DNA from: an uncultured Arcobacter sp.
Lineage (GTDB): Bacteria; Campylobacterota; Campylobacteria; Campylobacterales; Arcobacteraceae
Assembly: GCA_913062735.1 (NCBI GenBank)
Contig: CAJXWI010000108.1
Location: forward strand, 1-7,659
DNA length: 7,659 bases
Direction: 5' to 3'
The notes under the pieces are model-generated. The model ran no database searches, had not been told where the DNA came from, and saw only the letters and a program-made list of their open reading frames with translations. Positions 1 through 6,266 of the stretch are shown piece after piece (the first letter of the stretch is position 1; each line of letters begins with the position of its first letter). Both the position numbers and the translations under genes were made by a program.

Positions 1-1
1 A

Positions 2-775
2 TTTTTCATAATTTTTTTTATAATATATCCATATTACCTCAACTCTAAAGTAATAAATCTAAAATATGAAATTGATTGGAAATCAATTCACCTAGCAGAC
101 TTATTCTGGAAAATTAAAATTGAAGATAATTTATATGAAATTGATTTCACAATTAAAAGTTATGGTGTGACTGACAAAATTTATGGGTATGAGTCTATTA
201 CAAAAGTTAGTGGAGAAATTAAAGATGATAGCTTCAATCCCATGATTTACAAAAGTAAAACAAAAAGCTCTAGACAGGATAGATTTGAAAATATTATTTT
301 TAACAAGAATGGTACTATATCAAATATTGAAATTTCAAAAGAACTCTCCAGTGATCAGATAAATTTGCAAAATAATTTAATCAATGATTATCAATTTTTC
401 ACTGATCCGATATCACAATTAGTTCAATATTTTATTTTCCAAACAGACTCAAAAAGGATAATTATTGATGGAATTAACATTTATGAATTATCATCAATTA
501 TAAAAAATACAGAAAACTTAAAATCTAATAATCCTTCAATATACAAGGGAAACGTTGAAGTTATAGATTTAGTATTTCCTTTTTTTAAAGGTCTTTATAA
601 AGAGAATAAAAAAAATAATTTAGAGGTTATATCGGTTTATTCATTTGAAAAAGAAATAATTAAAATTAAAAATTCTTCTCCTCCAAAACGCCCAAGAATA
701 TCCTCTTTTGACAATTCTTCTGAAATAAGAGCTATCATATTTTTAAGAATAAAATCACCCGCAGGATGTCCATAA
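2..775 (+). CDS. DUF3108-like envelope protein, 5' end outside the window, 3' end lost at a junction
   Basis: The frame is open from base 2 with no start codon before a GTG at 167, so the true start lies upstream of the window. The first visible residues (FFIIFFIIYPYY) look like the end of a signal peptide or membrane anchor. What follows is a beta-rich pattern typical of DUF3108 proteins: a YEIDWKSI strand, a DLFWKIKI strand, then YGYESITKVSGEI, a DPISQLVQYFI segment and a DGINIYEL strand. The family is periplasmic and of unknown function. The resemblance ends near base 670 (..EKEIIKIKN). The last 33 or so codons to the TAA at 773-775 are only the antisense of the GGDEF region of the opposite gene, so the native C-terminus is missing. 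GTG167 is a poor start because conserved sequence continues upstream of it. The family call comes from pattern recognition, not a search. Confidence 0.6.
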   Translation, partial: FFIIFFIIYPYYLNSKVINLKYEIDWKSIHLADLFWKIKIEDNLYEIDFTIKSYGVTDKIYGYESITKVSGEIKDDSFNPMIYKSKTKSSRQDRFENIIFNKNGTISNIEISKELSSDQINLQNNLINDYQFFTDPISQLVQYFIFQTDSKRIIIDGINIYELSSIIKNTENLKSNNPSIYKGNVEVIDLVFPFFKGLYKENKKNNLEVISVYSFEKEIIKIKNSSPPKRPRISSFDNSSEIRAIIFLRIKSPAGCP

Positions 776-2289
776 GTATCATTGACTTTTTTAAAATGAT
801 CTATATCTAAAATTAGAAAACAAAAATCACGTTTTTCTAACCACAGTTTAATGAAGCTAGTAACAGTATTTTTATTATAAGCATTTGTAAGCTCATCAAT
901 AGAAGCTTTATTTTCTAATGTCATTATTTTCTTATTGAAAGCAGAAACATCATTCATACATATAAGATAATTTTTAATATCTAGTCGTGTAATATCAAAA
1001 GTAAAATATTTATTGTCTTCGTCAATACATTTAATCTGTGCAGGACCTTCGAGTGTTCCATATTTTTGAGCCACTCTTACTAGGTTTGCACTTGATGTTT
1101 CATCTAATAAAGCGATATTTGTCATAAAAGAGTCTTCTGAATGAAAAATATCATTAAACTTTTGATTGGTACTTTGAATTTTATTACCATCCGTAATTAA
1201 AATAATATTTTTTTGACTGTCCAAAACAGACTGAAGGAAATCTTTTTCTTTTTGTAATTTTAAACTTTGTTGATAATTAATATGTTTAAACATTTGATTC
1301 ATTTTTCGCGATAAATACGAAATTTCATCGTCATAATCCACTCTAAGTTCTAAACTTGGGCTTTCATTTTTTGAAGCTTTTTTTACCATTGTTGTAATGT
1401 ATTCAATTCTTGAAGTAAATAATTTTTGCATGAACACATAAAAAATAAATAAAACAATAACTATCATAATTAAAAATACCATTAAAGTGATTTCAATATT
1501 GTTTAATAAAAAATCAAAGATTTGCCTATTGCTTTTCATTCGTATATAAAAATTTTCTTTTTCTAGAGCATCGTATAATTTGATATAAGAAAACACTTGG
1601 TCTTTACTTATTTTTTGAATATCATAGAATATTTTTTTATCAAAAAAACTCAACTCTTTAATATTACTGTCTTCATAAAAAGAAATCAATGAAATATATT
1701 CTTGTAATAATTCCCCAATTTCGTTTAATAAAGTAGCATCTAAGGTTCTTGCTATAAAAACATATCCTACATGCTCATTTTTATACAATAATTTTTCAAG
1801 AACAAAAATTGTTTTTTCATAATTTAGGGTCATAAAAAAAACATCATTATTTTTTTTCATATAAGATGATAAATCATCTTTCATAAAAGTATTTAATTCT
1901 TCTGGAATGGATAAATATTCATTCGAATTAATATCAAAACTGTTTCCATATATTTGTTTTTTATTAATATCATACAAAACAAAATAACTTAATTTTAAAT
2001 TTTGCATTAAGTCATCTCTATTAAGCATATATGTCTCAATCTCATTAATGTTGCTGCTTTTTACGGCTTTTGCTAAAACATCATTTAATGAGTATTCATA
2101 TGCAATACTTTTAATATGCATAGAAGTAGAATCAAGAACATTCTGAAATTTCTTTATATTTGTTTCTATGAATGTATTCTCTAATACTTCTATCTTATCC
2201 ATTCTATTAACTAATATCATACCTACTATAGTTATAATCAATATGACAATACTTAGTAAAAAAAGAATTGTTTTTTTACTTATTGACAT
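637..2289 (-). CDS. Membrane sensor diguanylate cyclase with GGDEF domain truncated after GGEEF
   Basis: A 550-residue protein, numbered from the ATG at 2287-2289. I prefer this start over the GTG two codons upstream because AAGTGAG lies five bases before it. Order of parts: TM helix 1 (about 5-27), a periplasmic sensor region (about 30-260, CACHE/CHASE4-like at best), TM helix 2 (about 266-289), a HAMP-like linker with DDEISYLSRKMNQMF (about 288-340), a weak PAS-like segment (about 350-450), then GGDEF from about 460. The GGDEF half-site is intact: DELTNAYNK, metal-site LDIDHFKKVND (Asp495), YGHPAGD and GGEEF (536-540). GGDEF proteins make c-di-GMP at the inner membrane. The I-site RxxD is SKED here, so the inhibitory Arg is absent. 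Only ten residues follow GGEEF, where about 75-80 are usual, so the fold should be incomplete and the enzyme probably inactive as read. Transcription appears controlled by Fur (box at 2335-2349). Confidence 0.85.
   Translation of the reverse strand: MSISKKTILFLLSIVILIITIVGMILVNRMDKIEVLENTFIETNIKKFQNVLDSTSMHIKSIAYEYSLNDVLAKAVKSSNINEIETYMLNRDDLMQNLKLSYFVLYDINKKQIYGNSFDINSNEYLSIPEELNTFMKDDLSSYMKKNNDVFFMTLNYEKTIFVLEKLLYKNEHVGYVFIARTLDATLLNEIGELLQEYISLISFYEDSNIKELSFFDKKIFYDIQKISKDQVFSYIKLYDALEKENFYIRMKSNRQIFDFLLNNIEITLMVFLIMIVIVLFIFYVFMQKLFTSRIEYITTMVKKASKNESPSLELRVDYDDEISYLSRKMNQMFKHINYQQSLKLQKEKDFLQSVLDSQKNIILITDGNKIQSTNQKFNDIFHSEDSFMTNIALLDETSSANLVRVAQKYGTLEGPAQIKCIDEDNKYFTFDITRLDIKNYLICMNDVSAFNKKIMTLENKASIDELTNAYNKNTVTSFIKLWLEKRDFCFLILDIDHFKKVNDTYGHPAGDFILKNMIALISEELSKEDILGRFGGEEFLILIISFSNE
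655..676. other. Rearrangement or deletion junction between two convergent genes
   Basis: On the plus strand the DUF3108-like sequence stops making sense at about this point. On the minus strand the GGDEF domain loses its normal continuation at the same place. The bases here are an A/T run (ataattaaaattaaaaattc), the sort of low-complexity sequence that supports short-homology joining. No terminator, repeat end or transposon end is visible. The exact breakpoint cannot be fixed without an intact relative. An assembly join is equally possible. Confidence 0.6.
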
Positions 2290-2311
2290 TGGCACTCACT
2301 TTTTTTATGGA

Positions 2312-2317
2312 AGTATA
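2312..2317 (-). promoter_or_regulatory. Probable -10 element of the diguanylate cyclase promoter
   Basis: Read on the minus strand this is TATACT, one base from the TATAAT consensus and 22 bases upstream of the chosen ATG. A 17-base spacer would put the -35 hexamer at 2335-2340, inside the Fur box. That hexamer (ATATCA) is not a good -35, but weak -35 elements are common in Campylobacterota. The placement fits simple repression by iron-loaded Fur. Confidence 0.5.
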
Positions 2318-2321
2318 ACTT

Positions 2322-2362
2322 AATTAAATTAAAATGATATTAATTATCATTTTAATTTAATT
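2322..2362. repeat. 41-bp palindrome (18-bp perfect arms) around the Fur box
   Basis: Arm 2322-2339 (AATTAAATTAAAATGATA) is the exact reverse complement of arm 2345-2362, with TTAAT between them. The 15-bp Fur box forms the core. The symmetry runs well past what one Fur dimer needs, so the site could hold more than one dimer or a second regulator. There is no T-run after it on either strand, so it does not look like a terminator. Confidence 0.85.
2335..2349. promoter_or_regulatory. Fur box upstream of the diguanylate cyclase gene
   Basis: TGATATTAATTATCA matches the 7-1-7 Fur consensus TGATAATnATTATCA at all but one fixed position. Its centre is 53 bases upstream of the cyclase ATG and it overlaps the expected -35 region. 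It lies downstream of the fur terminator, so it should serve the cyclase gene rather than fur. Fur binding here is inferred from sequence only. Confidence 0.75.
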
Positions 2363-2387
2363 GAAAAAGAGCTAAGTTTTAATGCAT

Positions 2388-2423
2388 AAAAAAAGGCAAT
2401 TCACAAATGAATTGCCTTTTTTT
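2388..2423 (-). terminator. Rho-independent terminator of fur (symmetrical, could act both ways)
   Basis: A perfect 15-bp stem, AAAAAAAGGCAATTC (2388-2402) with its complement at 2409-2423, around the loop ACAAAT. It starts 14 bases beyond the fur stop codon, and on the minus strand the stem ends in a seven-base T-run. It separates fur from the cyclase gene that follows in the same direction. The A-run and T-run flank both sides, so it could also stop plus-strand transcripts. Confidence 0.9.
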
Positions 2424-2437
2424 AGTGGAGAAGGATT

Positions 2438-2884
2438 TTATTGGCAGTCTTCACATAAACCATAAATTGTCATTACATGATTTTTTAAATCAAAATTATT
2501 TTCTTTTGCAACTAATATTTGTTGAGACTCAATAATTTCATCTGCAAATTCAATTATTTTGTGACAAGCTGTACATATCATATGATCATGATGCAAAGAA
2601 AGATTTAATTCATATCGTTTCGTGCCATCACCAATGTCTAATGAATTTACAATACTCATTTCTTCAAAAAACTTCATTGTTCTGTATACAGTAGCTATTC
2701 CTACATCGATATTGTATTCTCGTTTTACATAAGTAACAATATCTTCAGCCGTTAAATGCTCTTCACTATAATACAAGTTTTTAAGAATATAATCTTTTTG
2801 TATAGAATTTTTAAAACCCAATTTAGATACATGCTCTTTAAAGTTTTTTAAAAATGTATCAAAAGAAATGTCATATTTTTTCAC
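2438..2884 (-). CDS. fur: Ferric uptake regulator, Fur family
   Basis: A 148-residue protein, the usual Fur length. Fur is a cytoplasmic dimer that binds DNA when loaded with Fe(II) and represses iron-uptake genes. The N-terminal winged helix carries the recognition segment IATVYRTMKFFEE (63-75). The hinge leads into the metal-binding dimerisation domain with HHDHMIC (98-104). Two CxxC pairs are present, Cys104/Cys107 and Cys144/Cys147, the set that holds structural zinc in Fur/PerR proteins. The start is a GTG with AAGGAC seven bases upstream; an in-frame stop lies just before it, so no other start is available. A Fur box at 2984-2998 in its control region suggests autoregulation. The three Fur boxes in the window favour Fur over PerR or Zur, but family-level paralogues cannot be fully excluded. 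Confidence 0.9.
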   Translation of the reverse strand: MKKYDISFDTFLKNFKEHVSKLGFKNSIQKDYILKNLYYSEEHLTAEDIVTYVKREYNIDVGIATVYRTMKFFEEMSIVNSLDIGDGTKRYELNLSLHHDHMICTACHKIIEFADEIIESQQILVAKENNFDLKNHVMTIYGLCEDCQ

Positions 2885-2983
2885 GGCGCTTGTCCTTTTT
2901 TATGTATATATTGAGCATAGGCATCAATATATTTAATAAGATTTACAATTCTACACATTTTATGCTTAACCAAATATTAATGA

Positions 2984-2998
2984 TGATAATAATTATCG
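2984..2998. promoter_or_regulatory. Fur box between fur and the small membrane protein gene
   Basis: TGATAATAATTATCG matches the 7-1-7 consensus except for the last base. It lies 100 bases upstream of the fur start and 94 bases upstream of the plus-strand start at 3092, in the only divergent intergenic region of the window. It could control either gene or both. On the fur side a TAAAAT (minus strand, 2957-2962) would place a -35 at the edge of the box. Confidence 0.8.
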
Positions 2999-3027
2999 TT
3001 TTAATGTTAATAATACAAATTTGATGC

Positions 3028-3043
3028 TATACTTCTTTATAAT
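3028..3043 (+). promoter_or_regulatory. Candidate -10 elements for the small membrane protein gene
   Basis: Two overlapping candidates: an extended -10, TGCTATACT (hexamer 3028-3033), and a perfect TATAAT at 3038-3043. Neither has a convincing -35. The Fur box ends 29 or 39 bases upstream of these, so bound Fur would sit in or just above the upstream promoter region. A 7-bp inverted repeat, TGCAAAT at 3047-3053 with ATTTGCA at 3067-3073, lies in the leader before the ribosome site AAAGGA (3081-3086). Confidence 0.4.
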
Positions 3044-3091
3044 TAATGCAAATAAACACAGTTTTAATTTGCAAGAAGACAAAGGAAAAAA

Positions 3092-3499
3092 ATGTTAAGT
3101 CTAGCATTATTTGGTACCGTTGCAAGAAGTGCCCTTATTGGAGCTATTGTAACTAAAGCCATTGATACTTTAGTAATATCAAAAATAAACAATAAAATGG
3201 AAACAAAAAGATGGTTAAGAACAACCAAACTTGAACTGTTTTCAAAAATATCTGAAGATTTATTGTCTTTAGATAATACAAATATAAATGAAAATATTAG
3301 AAGTATTAAACAAAATACGGCAAAAATCGTCTTATTGTTAGAAAATAAGAATTTAATACGAAAAATAGATGAGCATATTTTAGCCCTTCATAAATTAAGT
3401 AATAAAAAATTTGTAAATGAAGAAAAATTTGATAACCAAATTAAAATAATAGCTATGGATTTTATTATGTTGTTAAATAAAAATATTCAAAGAATATAA
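3092..3499 (+). CDS. Small membrane-anchored helical protein of unknown function
   Basis: I do not recognise this 135-residue protein. The ATG at 3092 has AAAGGA five bases upstream. Residues 1-30 (MLSLALFGTVARSALIGAIV..) are mostly hydrophobic and could form one membrane helix. The rest is Lys-, Asn- and Leu-rich and looks wholly helical, with a KRWLRTTKLELF segment after the membrane (about 39-50) as in many single-pass proteins with a cytoplasmic coiled region. There are no cysteines, only two histidines and no metal motif, so a direct iron-binding role is not suggested. The gene stands alone between two Fur boxes. No terminator is visible after it, so some transcripts may continue into the imelysin operon. 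Control by Fur is inferred from position. Confidence 0.75.
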   Translation: MLSLALFGTVARSALIGAIVTKAIDTLVISKINNKMETKRWLRTTKLELFSKISEDLLSLDNTNINENIRSIKQNTAKIVLLLENKNLIRKIDEHILALHKLSNKKFVNEEKFDNQIKIIAMDFIMLLNKNIQRI

Positions 3500-3526
3500 A
3501 GCCCTGTAATCAAATTCCAATCAAAA

Positions 3527-3541
3527 CGATAATTATTATCA
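3527..3541. promoter_or_regulatory. Fur box upstream of the imelysin operon
   Basis: CGATAATTATTATCA matches the 7-1-7 consensus except for the first base. Its centre is 78 bases upstream of the imelysin ATG. A possible -10, TAAAAT at 3551-3556, would put the -35 at 3528-3533, inside the box. This -10 is only a suggestion because the region is too AT-rich for one clear choice. Imelysin genes are known iron-regulated genes in several bacteria, which supports the assignment. Confidence 0.8.
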
Positions 3542-3611
3542 CTATTAAGTTAAAATAAAGATTATTTATGTTTTAATTTTACATAAAATTATAATTAACC
3601 AAAGGAATAAT

Positions 3612-4934
3612 ATGAACAAAACAAAATTAATCGCTGCTTCAATTAGTATCGCTGCTGTATTAGCATTCTCAGGATGTACTACAAACAATATGTCAATGAA
3701 TGACTCTAGTAAGACTTTAGTAGGTACTTATACTAATATAGCAACTAAAAATTATTCAGATGCATTAAAAGATGCTGTTACTTTAAGATTTCAAATTGAT
3801 GCATTTGCTACTAACCCTACAGATGCAAATTTAGCTAAAGCTAAAAAAGCGTGGTTAGCTTCTAGAGAATCTTATGGTCAAACTGAAATTTTTAGACTTT
3901 CAAATGGTCCAATTGATGCTGAAGAGGGTTGGATTGCTGAAGCATATGGTTCTTTAGAAGGACAATTAAATGCTTGGCCTTTAGATGAAAACATGATTGA
4001 TTACACTACTGATGCTTCAGGTGTACGTACATCTGGAAATATTATTGATACAAAAGGTTCTTTTAATCCAGGTGGTGAAGATTCTGCTGCTGTAAATATT
4101 AAAAAAATTACAGTTAAAGCTTTAACTGCATTAAATGAAAATGGTGGAGATGCAAATGTTGCAACTGGATACCATGCGGTTGAGTTTATTTTATGGGGAC
4201 AAGATCAAGATTATTCTAACTTCATTAAAGATGGTGTTACTTCTGGTGATTTAGCAGCAGGGCAGCGACCATTAAGTGACTTTACAACAGATAAAGGCGC
4301 AAAAAGAAGATTGGCATTCTTAAAAGCTTCTAGTGAAAAAATTGTTAAAGATTTAACTGTAGTTTCTTCAGCTTGGACGAACAATGGTACTTATGCACAA
4401 GCATTAAACTCTAAGTTAAGCGGTGATAATGCAAATAAAAACATTGATAGAAAAACTGCTTTAACTCAAATTTTTGCAGGAATGGGTGTATTTATTAAAT
4501 CAGAATTAGCAAATGAAAGAATTGCTGTTGCTGTATTAACTCCATCAGAAGAAGATGAGCATTCTTGTTTTTCTGACAATACTCACAGAGATATTGCACA
4601 AAACTATCAAGGTTTCAAAAATATCTTAACTGGTACTTACGAGGGTAATTCATATGGAAAAGCTCCAATTGATGCTTTAGATGTAGCTACTAGAACTAAT
4701 GTTGAAAAATTAATGTCTTCAATTGAAGCTAAAATTGAATCAATTAACTTAATTGCAGAAACTTCAAGACATTTTGATAAACAAATTAGAGCAAATGATC
4801 CTCAATCACTTGTAATTGTTAAATTAAAAAATGAAATGAGAAAATTAGGTGATCAAATGATTAATGTTGCGAATGCAAATGGAATCCAATTATCAGTAGA
4901 AGATGTTACTGATGCAGACGAAACAAAAATGTAA
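3612..4934 (+). CDS. Imelysin family lipoprotein (IrpA type), periplasmic iron-linked protein
   Basis: A 440-residue protein with AAAGGA five bases before its ATG. It has a lipoprotein signal peptide ending in FSGC (Cys22 lipidated), so it should be anchored in the envelope facing the periplasm. The imelysin (peptidase M75) signature GxHxxE appears as GYHAVE (186-191), followed by FILWGQDQD. The C-terminal half has DEHSCFSDNTHRDI (315-328), a motif I associate with IrpA-like imelysins. The family is now seen mainly as iron- or haem-binding uptake proteins related to the EfeO core, and peptidase activity is doubtful. It is first in an operon with a di-haem protein and a second imelysin, behind a Fur box. 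Its codons look smoother and less A-homopolymeric than its neighbours', which suggests high expression. Confidence 0.9.
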   Translation: MNKTKLIAASISIAAVLAFSGCTTNNMSMNDSSKTLVGTYTNIATKNYSDALKDAVTLRFQIDAFATNPTDANLAKAKKAWLASRESYGQTEIFRLSNGPIDAEEGWIAEAYGSLEGQLNAWPLDENMIDYTTDASGVRTSGNIIDTKGSFNPGGEDSAAVNIKKITVKALTALNENGGDANVATGYHAVEFILWGQDQDYSNFIKDGVTSGDLAAGQRPLSDFTTDKGAKRRLAFLKASSEKIVKDLTVVSSAWTNNGTYAQALNSKLSGDNANKNIDRKTALTQIFAGMGVFIKSELANERIAVAVLTPSEEDEHSCFSDNTHRDIAQNYQGFKNILTGTYEGNSYGKAPIDALDVATRTNVEKLMSSIEAKIESINLIAETSRHFDKQIRANDPQSLVIVKLKNEMRKLGDQMINVANANGIQLSVEDVTDADETKM

Positions 4935-4954
4935 ATGAGAGTTAATTCTCGCAT
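4935..4954 (+). promoter_or_regulatory. Hairpin enclosing the DUF1111 start codon
   Basis: ATGAGAG (4935-4941) pairs with CTCGCAT (4948-4954), with one A-G mismatch, around the loop TTAATT. The start codon is thus in the stem. No Shine-Dalgarno sequence precedes it, and it directly follows the TAA of the imelysin gene. The layout suggests initiation by ribosomes that have just finished imelysin. The stem is short and may be chance. Confidence 0.4.
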
Positions 4955-6266
4955 ACTTAGCCTTGTGACATTCTTTGTCACAGGGCTTTTTGCATTGGAT
5001 GCAAATTATTATACCTCCCCTTCTAAAAATGCATTTACCACCCCTTATTCAAACTTAAGCAATGATGAAATTGATACAACAATGCTTGGAAAAAGTTTTT
5101 TCAAAATTCCTTGGATTTTAGCCCCAGGAGCTACAACTGCTAGAGATGGACTTGGTCCTTTATTTAATGCAAATACCTGCGTATCCTGTCATCCCAATAA
5201 TGCCCTCGGTTCTGTTTATAATAAAAAAAACATATCAAGAGCTATGGTAGTAAGGCTCTCAATTCCAAATTCAAAAAATGACTTATCTTACTTACAAAGA
5301 GGGTTTACCCCTGAGCCTACGTATGGAGCACAAATAGCCATTAATGGAACCCATGACGTACCATTTGAAGCAAAACTTACTATATCTTATGTAAATACTT
5401 ATGTTACTTATAAAAATGGGCAAACAGTAGTATTAAAAAAACCCACCTATACCTTAAAGAATTTAAATTATGGTCCTTTACATAAAGATACTATTATTTC
5501 TGTACGAAAAGCTCCCCCATTAGTTGGCCTTGGATTATTAAGCCTTTTAAGTGATGAGGAAATATTAAAAAATCAAGATATAAATGATGAGAATAATGAT
5601 GGAATATCTGGAGTTGCTAATATCGTTTATTCAATAAAAGATAAAAAATTCACCCTTGGAAGATATACATACAAAGCAAGTGCACCAAGTGTTGTACATC
5701 AAAGTGCTGCTGCTTTTATTAATGATATGGGACTAACAAGCTCTTATTTTCCAGATGATAATTGTACAAAATTTCAAATAAACTGCAACAAGGCACCTAA
5801 AGGAAGACATAAACTGGATGTTCCAGATTTAAGATTAAATGCTGTTGCTTTTTATTTAAAACATTTAAAAGTGCCTGTTGTTAAAAACAAAAACATACAA
5901 GGTGAAAAACTTTTTGCAAATATTGGCTGTGCATCCTGTCACCTTCCTGAACTTAAAACAAAAAACAATTTAAAAATACATCCTTTTTCTGATTTTTTGT
6001 TACATGATATGGGTGAAGGCTTAAGTGATGGAAGAAGTGAATATAAAGCAGGACCACAAGAGTGGAGGACTGCTCCATTATGGGGTATTAATTCTTATGA
6101 AAAAGCAATTAAAAAGAAGGTCGATTATTTACATGATGGAAGAGCATCTTCTATAGAAGAGGCAATTTTATGGCATGATGGTGAGGCTAAAAATAGCAAA
6201 GAAGCATTTAAAAGCCTTAATGAAAAAAACAGACAATACTTATTAAAGTATATAAAGGAATTATAG
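4935..6266 (+). CDS. Periplasmic di-haem c-type protein, DUF1111 (di-haem oxidoreductase-like)
   Basis: A 443-residue protein with a Sec signal peptide (MRVNSRILSLVTFFVTGLFA, cut near residue 20). Two c-type haem sites are present: CVSCH (82-86) and CASCH (332-336). Segments typical of the DUF1111 family are GLGPLFNANTCVSCH, DGISGVAN (222-229), HDMGEGLSDGR (357-367), EWRTAPLWG (376-384) and YLHDGRASSIEEAILWHDGEA (398-418). The length is normal. The family is annotated as a putative thiol oxidoreductase or di-haem peroxidase, but its reaction is not established. It follows imelysin with no gap and overlaps the next gene by one base, so it is probably the redox partner of the imelysins, perhaps setting the iron oxidation state (inference). 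The gene starts without a ribosome site and contains a terminator-like hairpin in its signal-peptide codons. Confidence 0.9.
   Translation: MRVNSRILSLVTFFVTGLFALDANYYTSPSKNAFTTPYSNLSNDEIDTTMLGKSFFKIPWILAPGATTARDGLGPLFNANTCVSCHPNNALGSVYNKKNISRAMVVRLSIPNSKNDLSYLQRGFTPEPTYGAQIAINGTHDVPFEAKLTISYVNTYVTYKNGQTVVLKKPTYTLKNLNYGPLHKDTIISVRKAPPLVGLGLLSLLSDEEILKNQDINDENNDGISGVANIVYSIKDKKFTLGRYTYKASAPSVVHQSAAAFINDMGLTSSYFPDDNCTKFQINCNKAPKGRHKLDVPDLRLNAVAFYLKHLKVPVVKNKNIQGEKLFANIGCASCHLPELKTKNNLKIHPFSDFLLHDMGEGLSDGRSEYKAGPQEWRTAPLWGINSYEKAIKKKVDYLHDGRASSIEEAILWHDGEAKNSKEAFKSLNEKNRQYLLKYIKEL
4959..4991 (+). terminator. Terminator-like hairpin inside the DUF1111 signal-peptide codons
   Basis: AGCCTTGTGACA (4959-4970) pairs over all 12 positions (one G-T wobble) with 4976-4987 around the loop TTCTT, and the stem runs into five Ts (4987-4991). 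This is the form of an intrinsic terminator, 24 bases after the imelysin stop codon. Complete termination would silence the operon, so partial termination or relief by translating ribosomes is more likely. It would make imelysin more abundant than the proteins encoded after it. Confidence 0.7.

Larger units (their letters stand above)
2984..3541. repeat. Inverted pair of 19-base identical Fur-box sequences flanking one gene
   Basis: TGATAATAATTATCGTTTT occurs at 2984-3002 on the plus strand and at 3523-3541 on the minus strand. The copies lie about 520 bases apart and enclose the gene at 3092-3499. The shared part extends four bases beyond the Fur box core on one side. The flanking bases then differ, so this is either convergence on an optimal site or the remains of a duplication. 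Confidence 0.8.

Noticed and set aside
167..169. GTG at 167 as the start of the DUF3108-like gene
   Set aside because: The frame stays open to the window edge and family-like sequence continues upstream of this codon; no ribosome site precedes it.
676..775. Last 33 codons of the plus-strand DUF3108-like frame as genuine protein
   Set aside because: They are the reverse complement of the conserved GGDEF codons (YGHPAGD to GGEEF) of the opposite gene, so the stretch is an antisense read-through and not a real C-terminus.
2293..2295. GTG as the start of the diguanylate cyclase gene
   Set aside because: The ATG two codons later has the better-spaced AAGTGAG; the GTG overlaps that ribosome site.
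2322..2362. The long palindrome as a second terminator after fur
   Set aside because: It is AT-only at the stem base, has no T-run after it, and contains a clear Fur box next to the cyclase promoter.
3590..3595. Perfect TATAAT as the -10 of the imelysin promoter
   Set aside because: Transcription would begin around 3602, inside the ribosome binding site, leaving almost no leader; an upstream -10 near the Fur box fits better.
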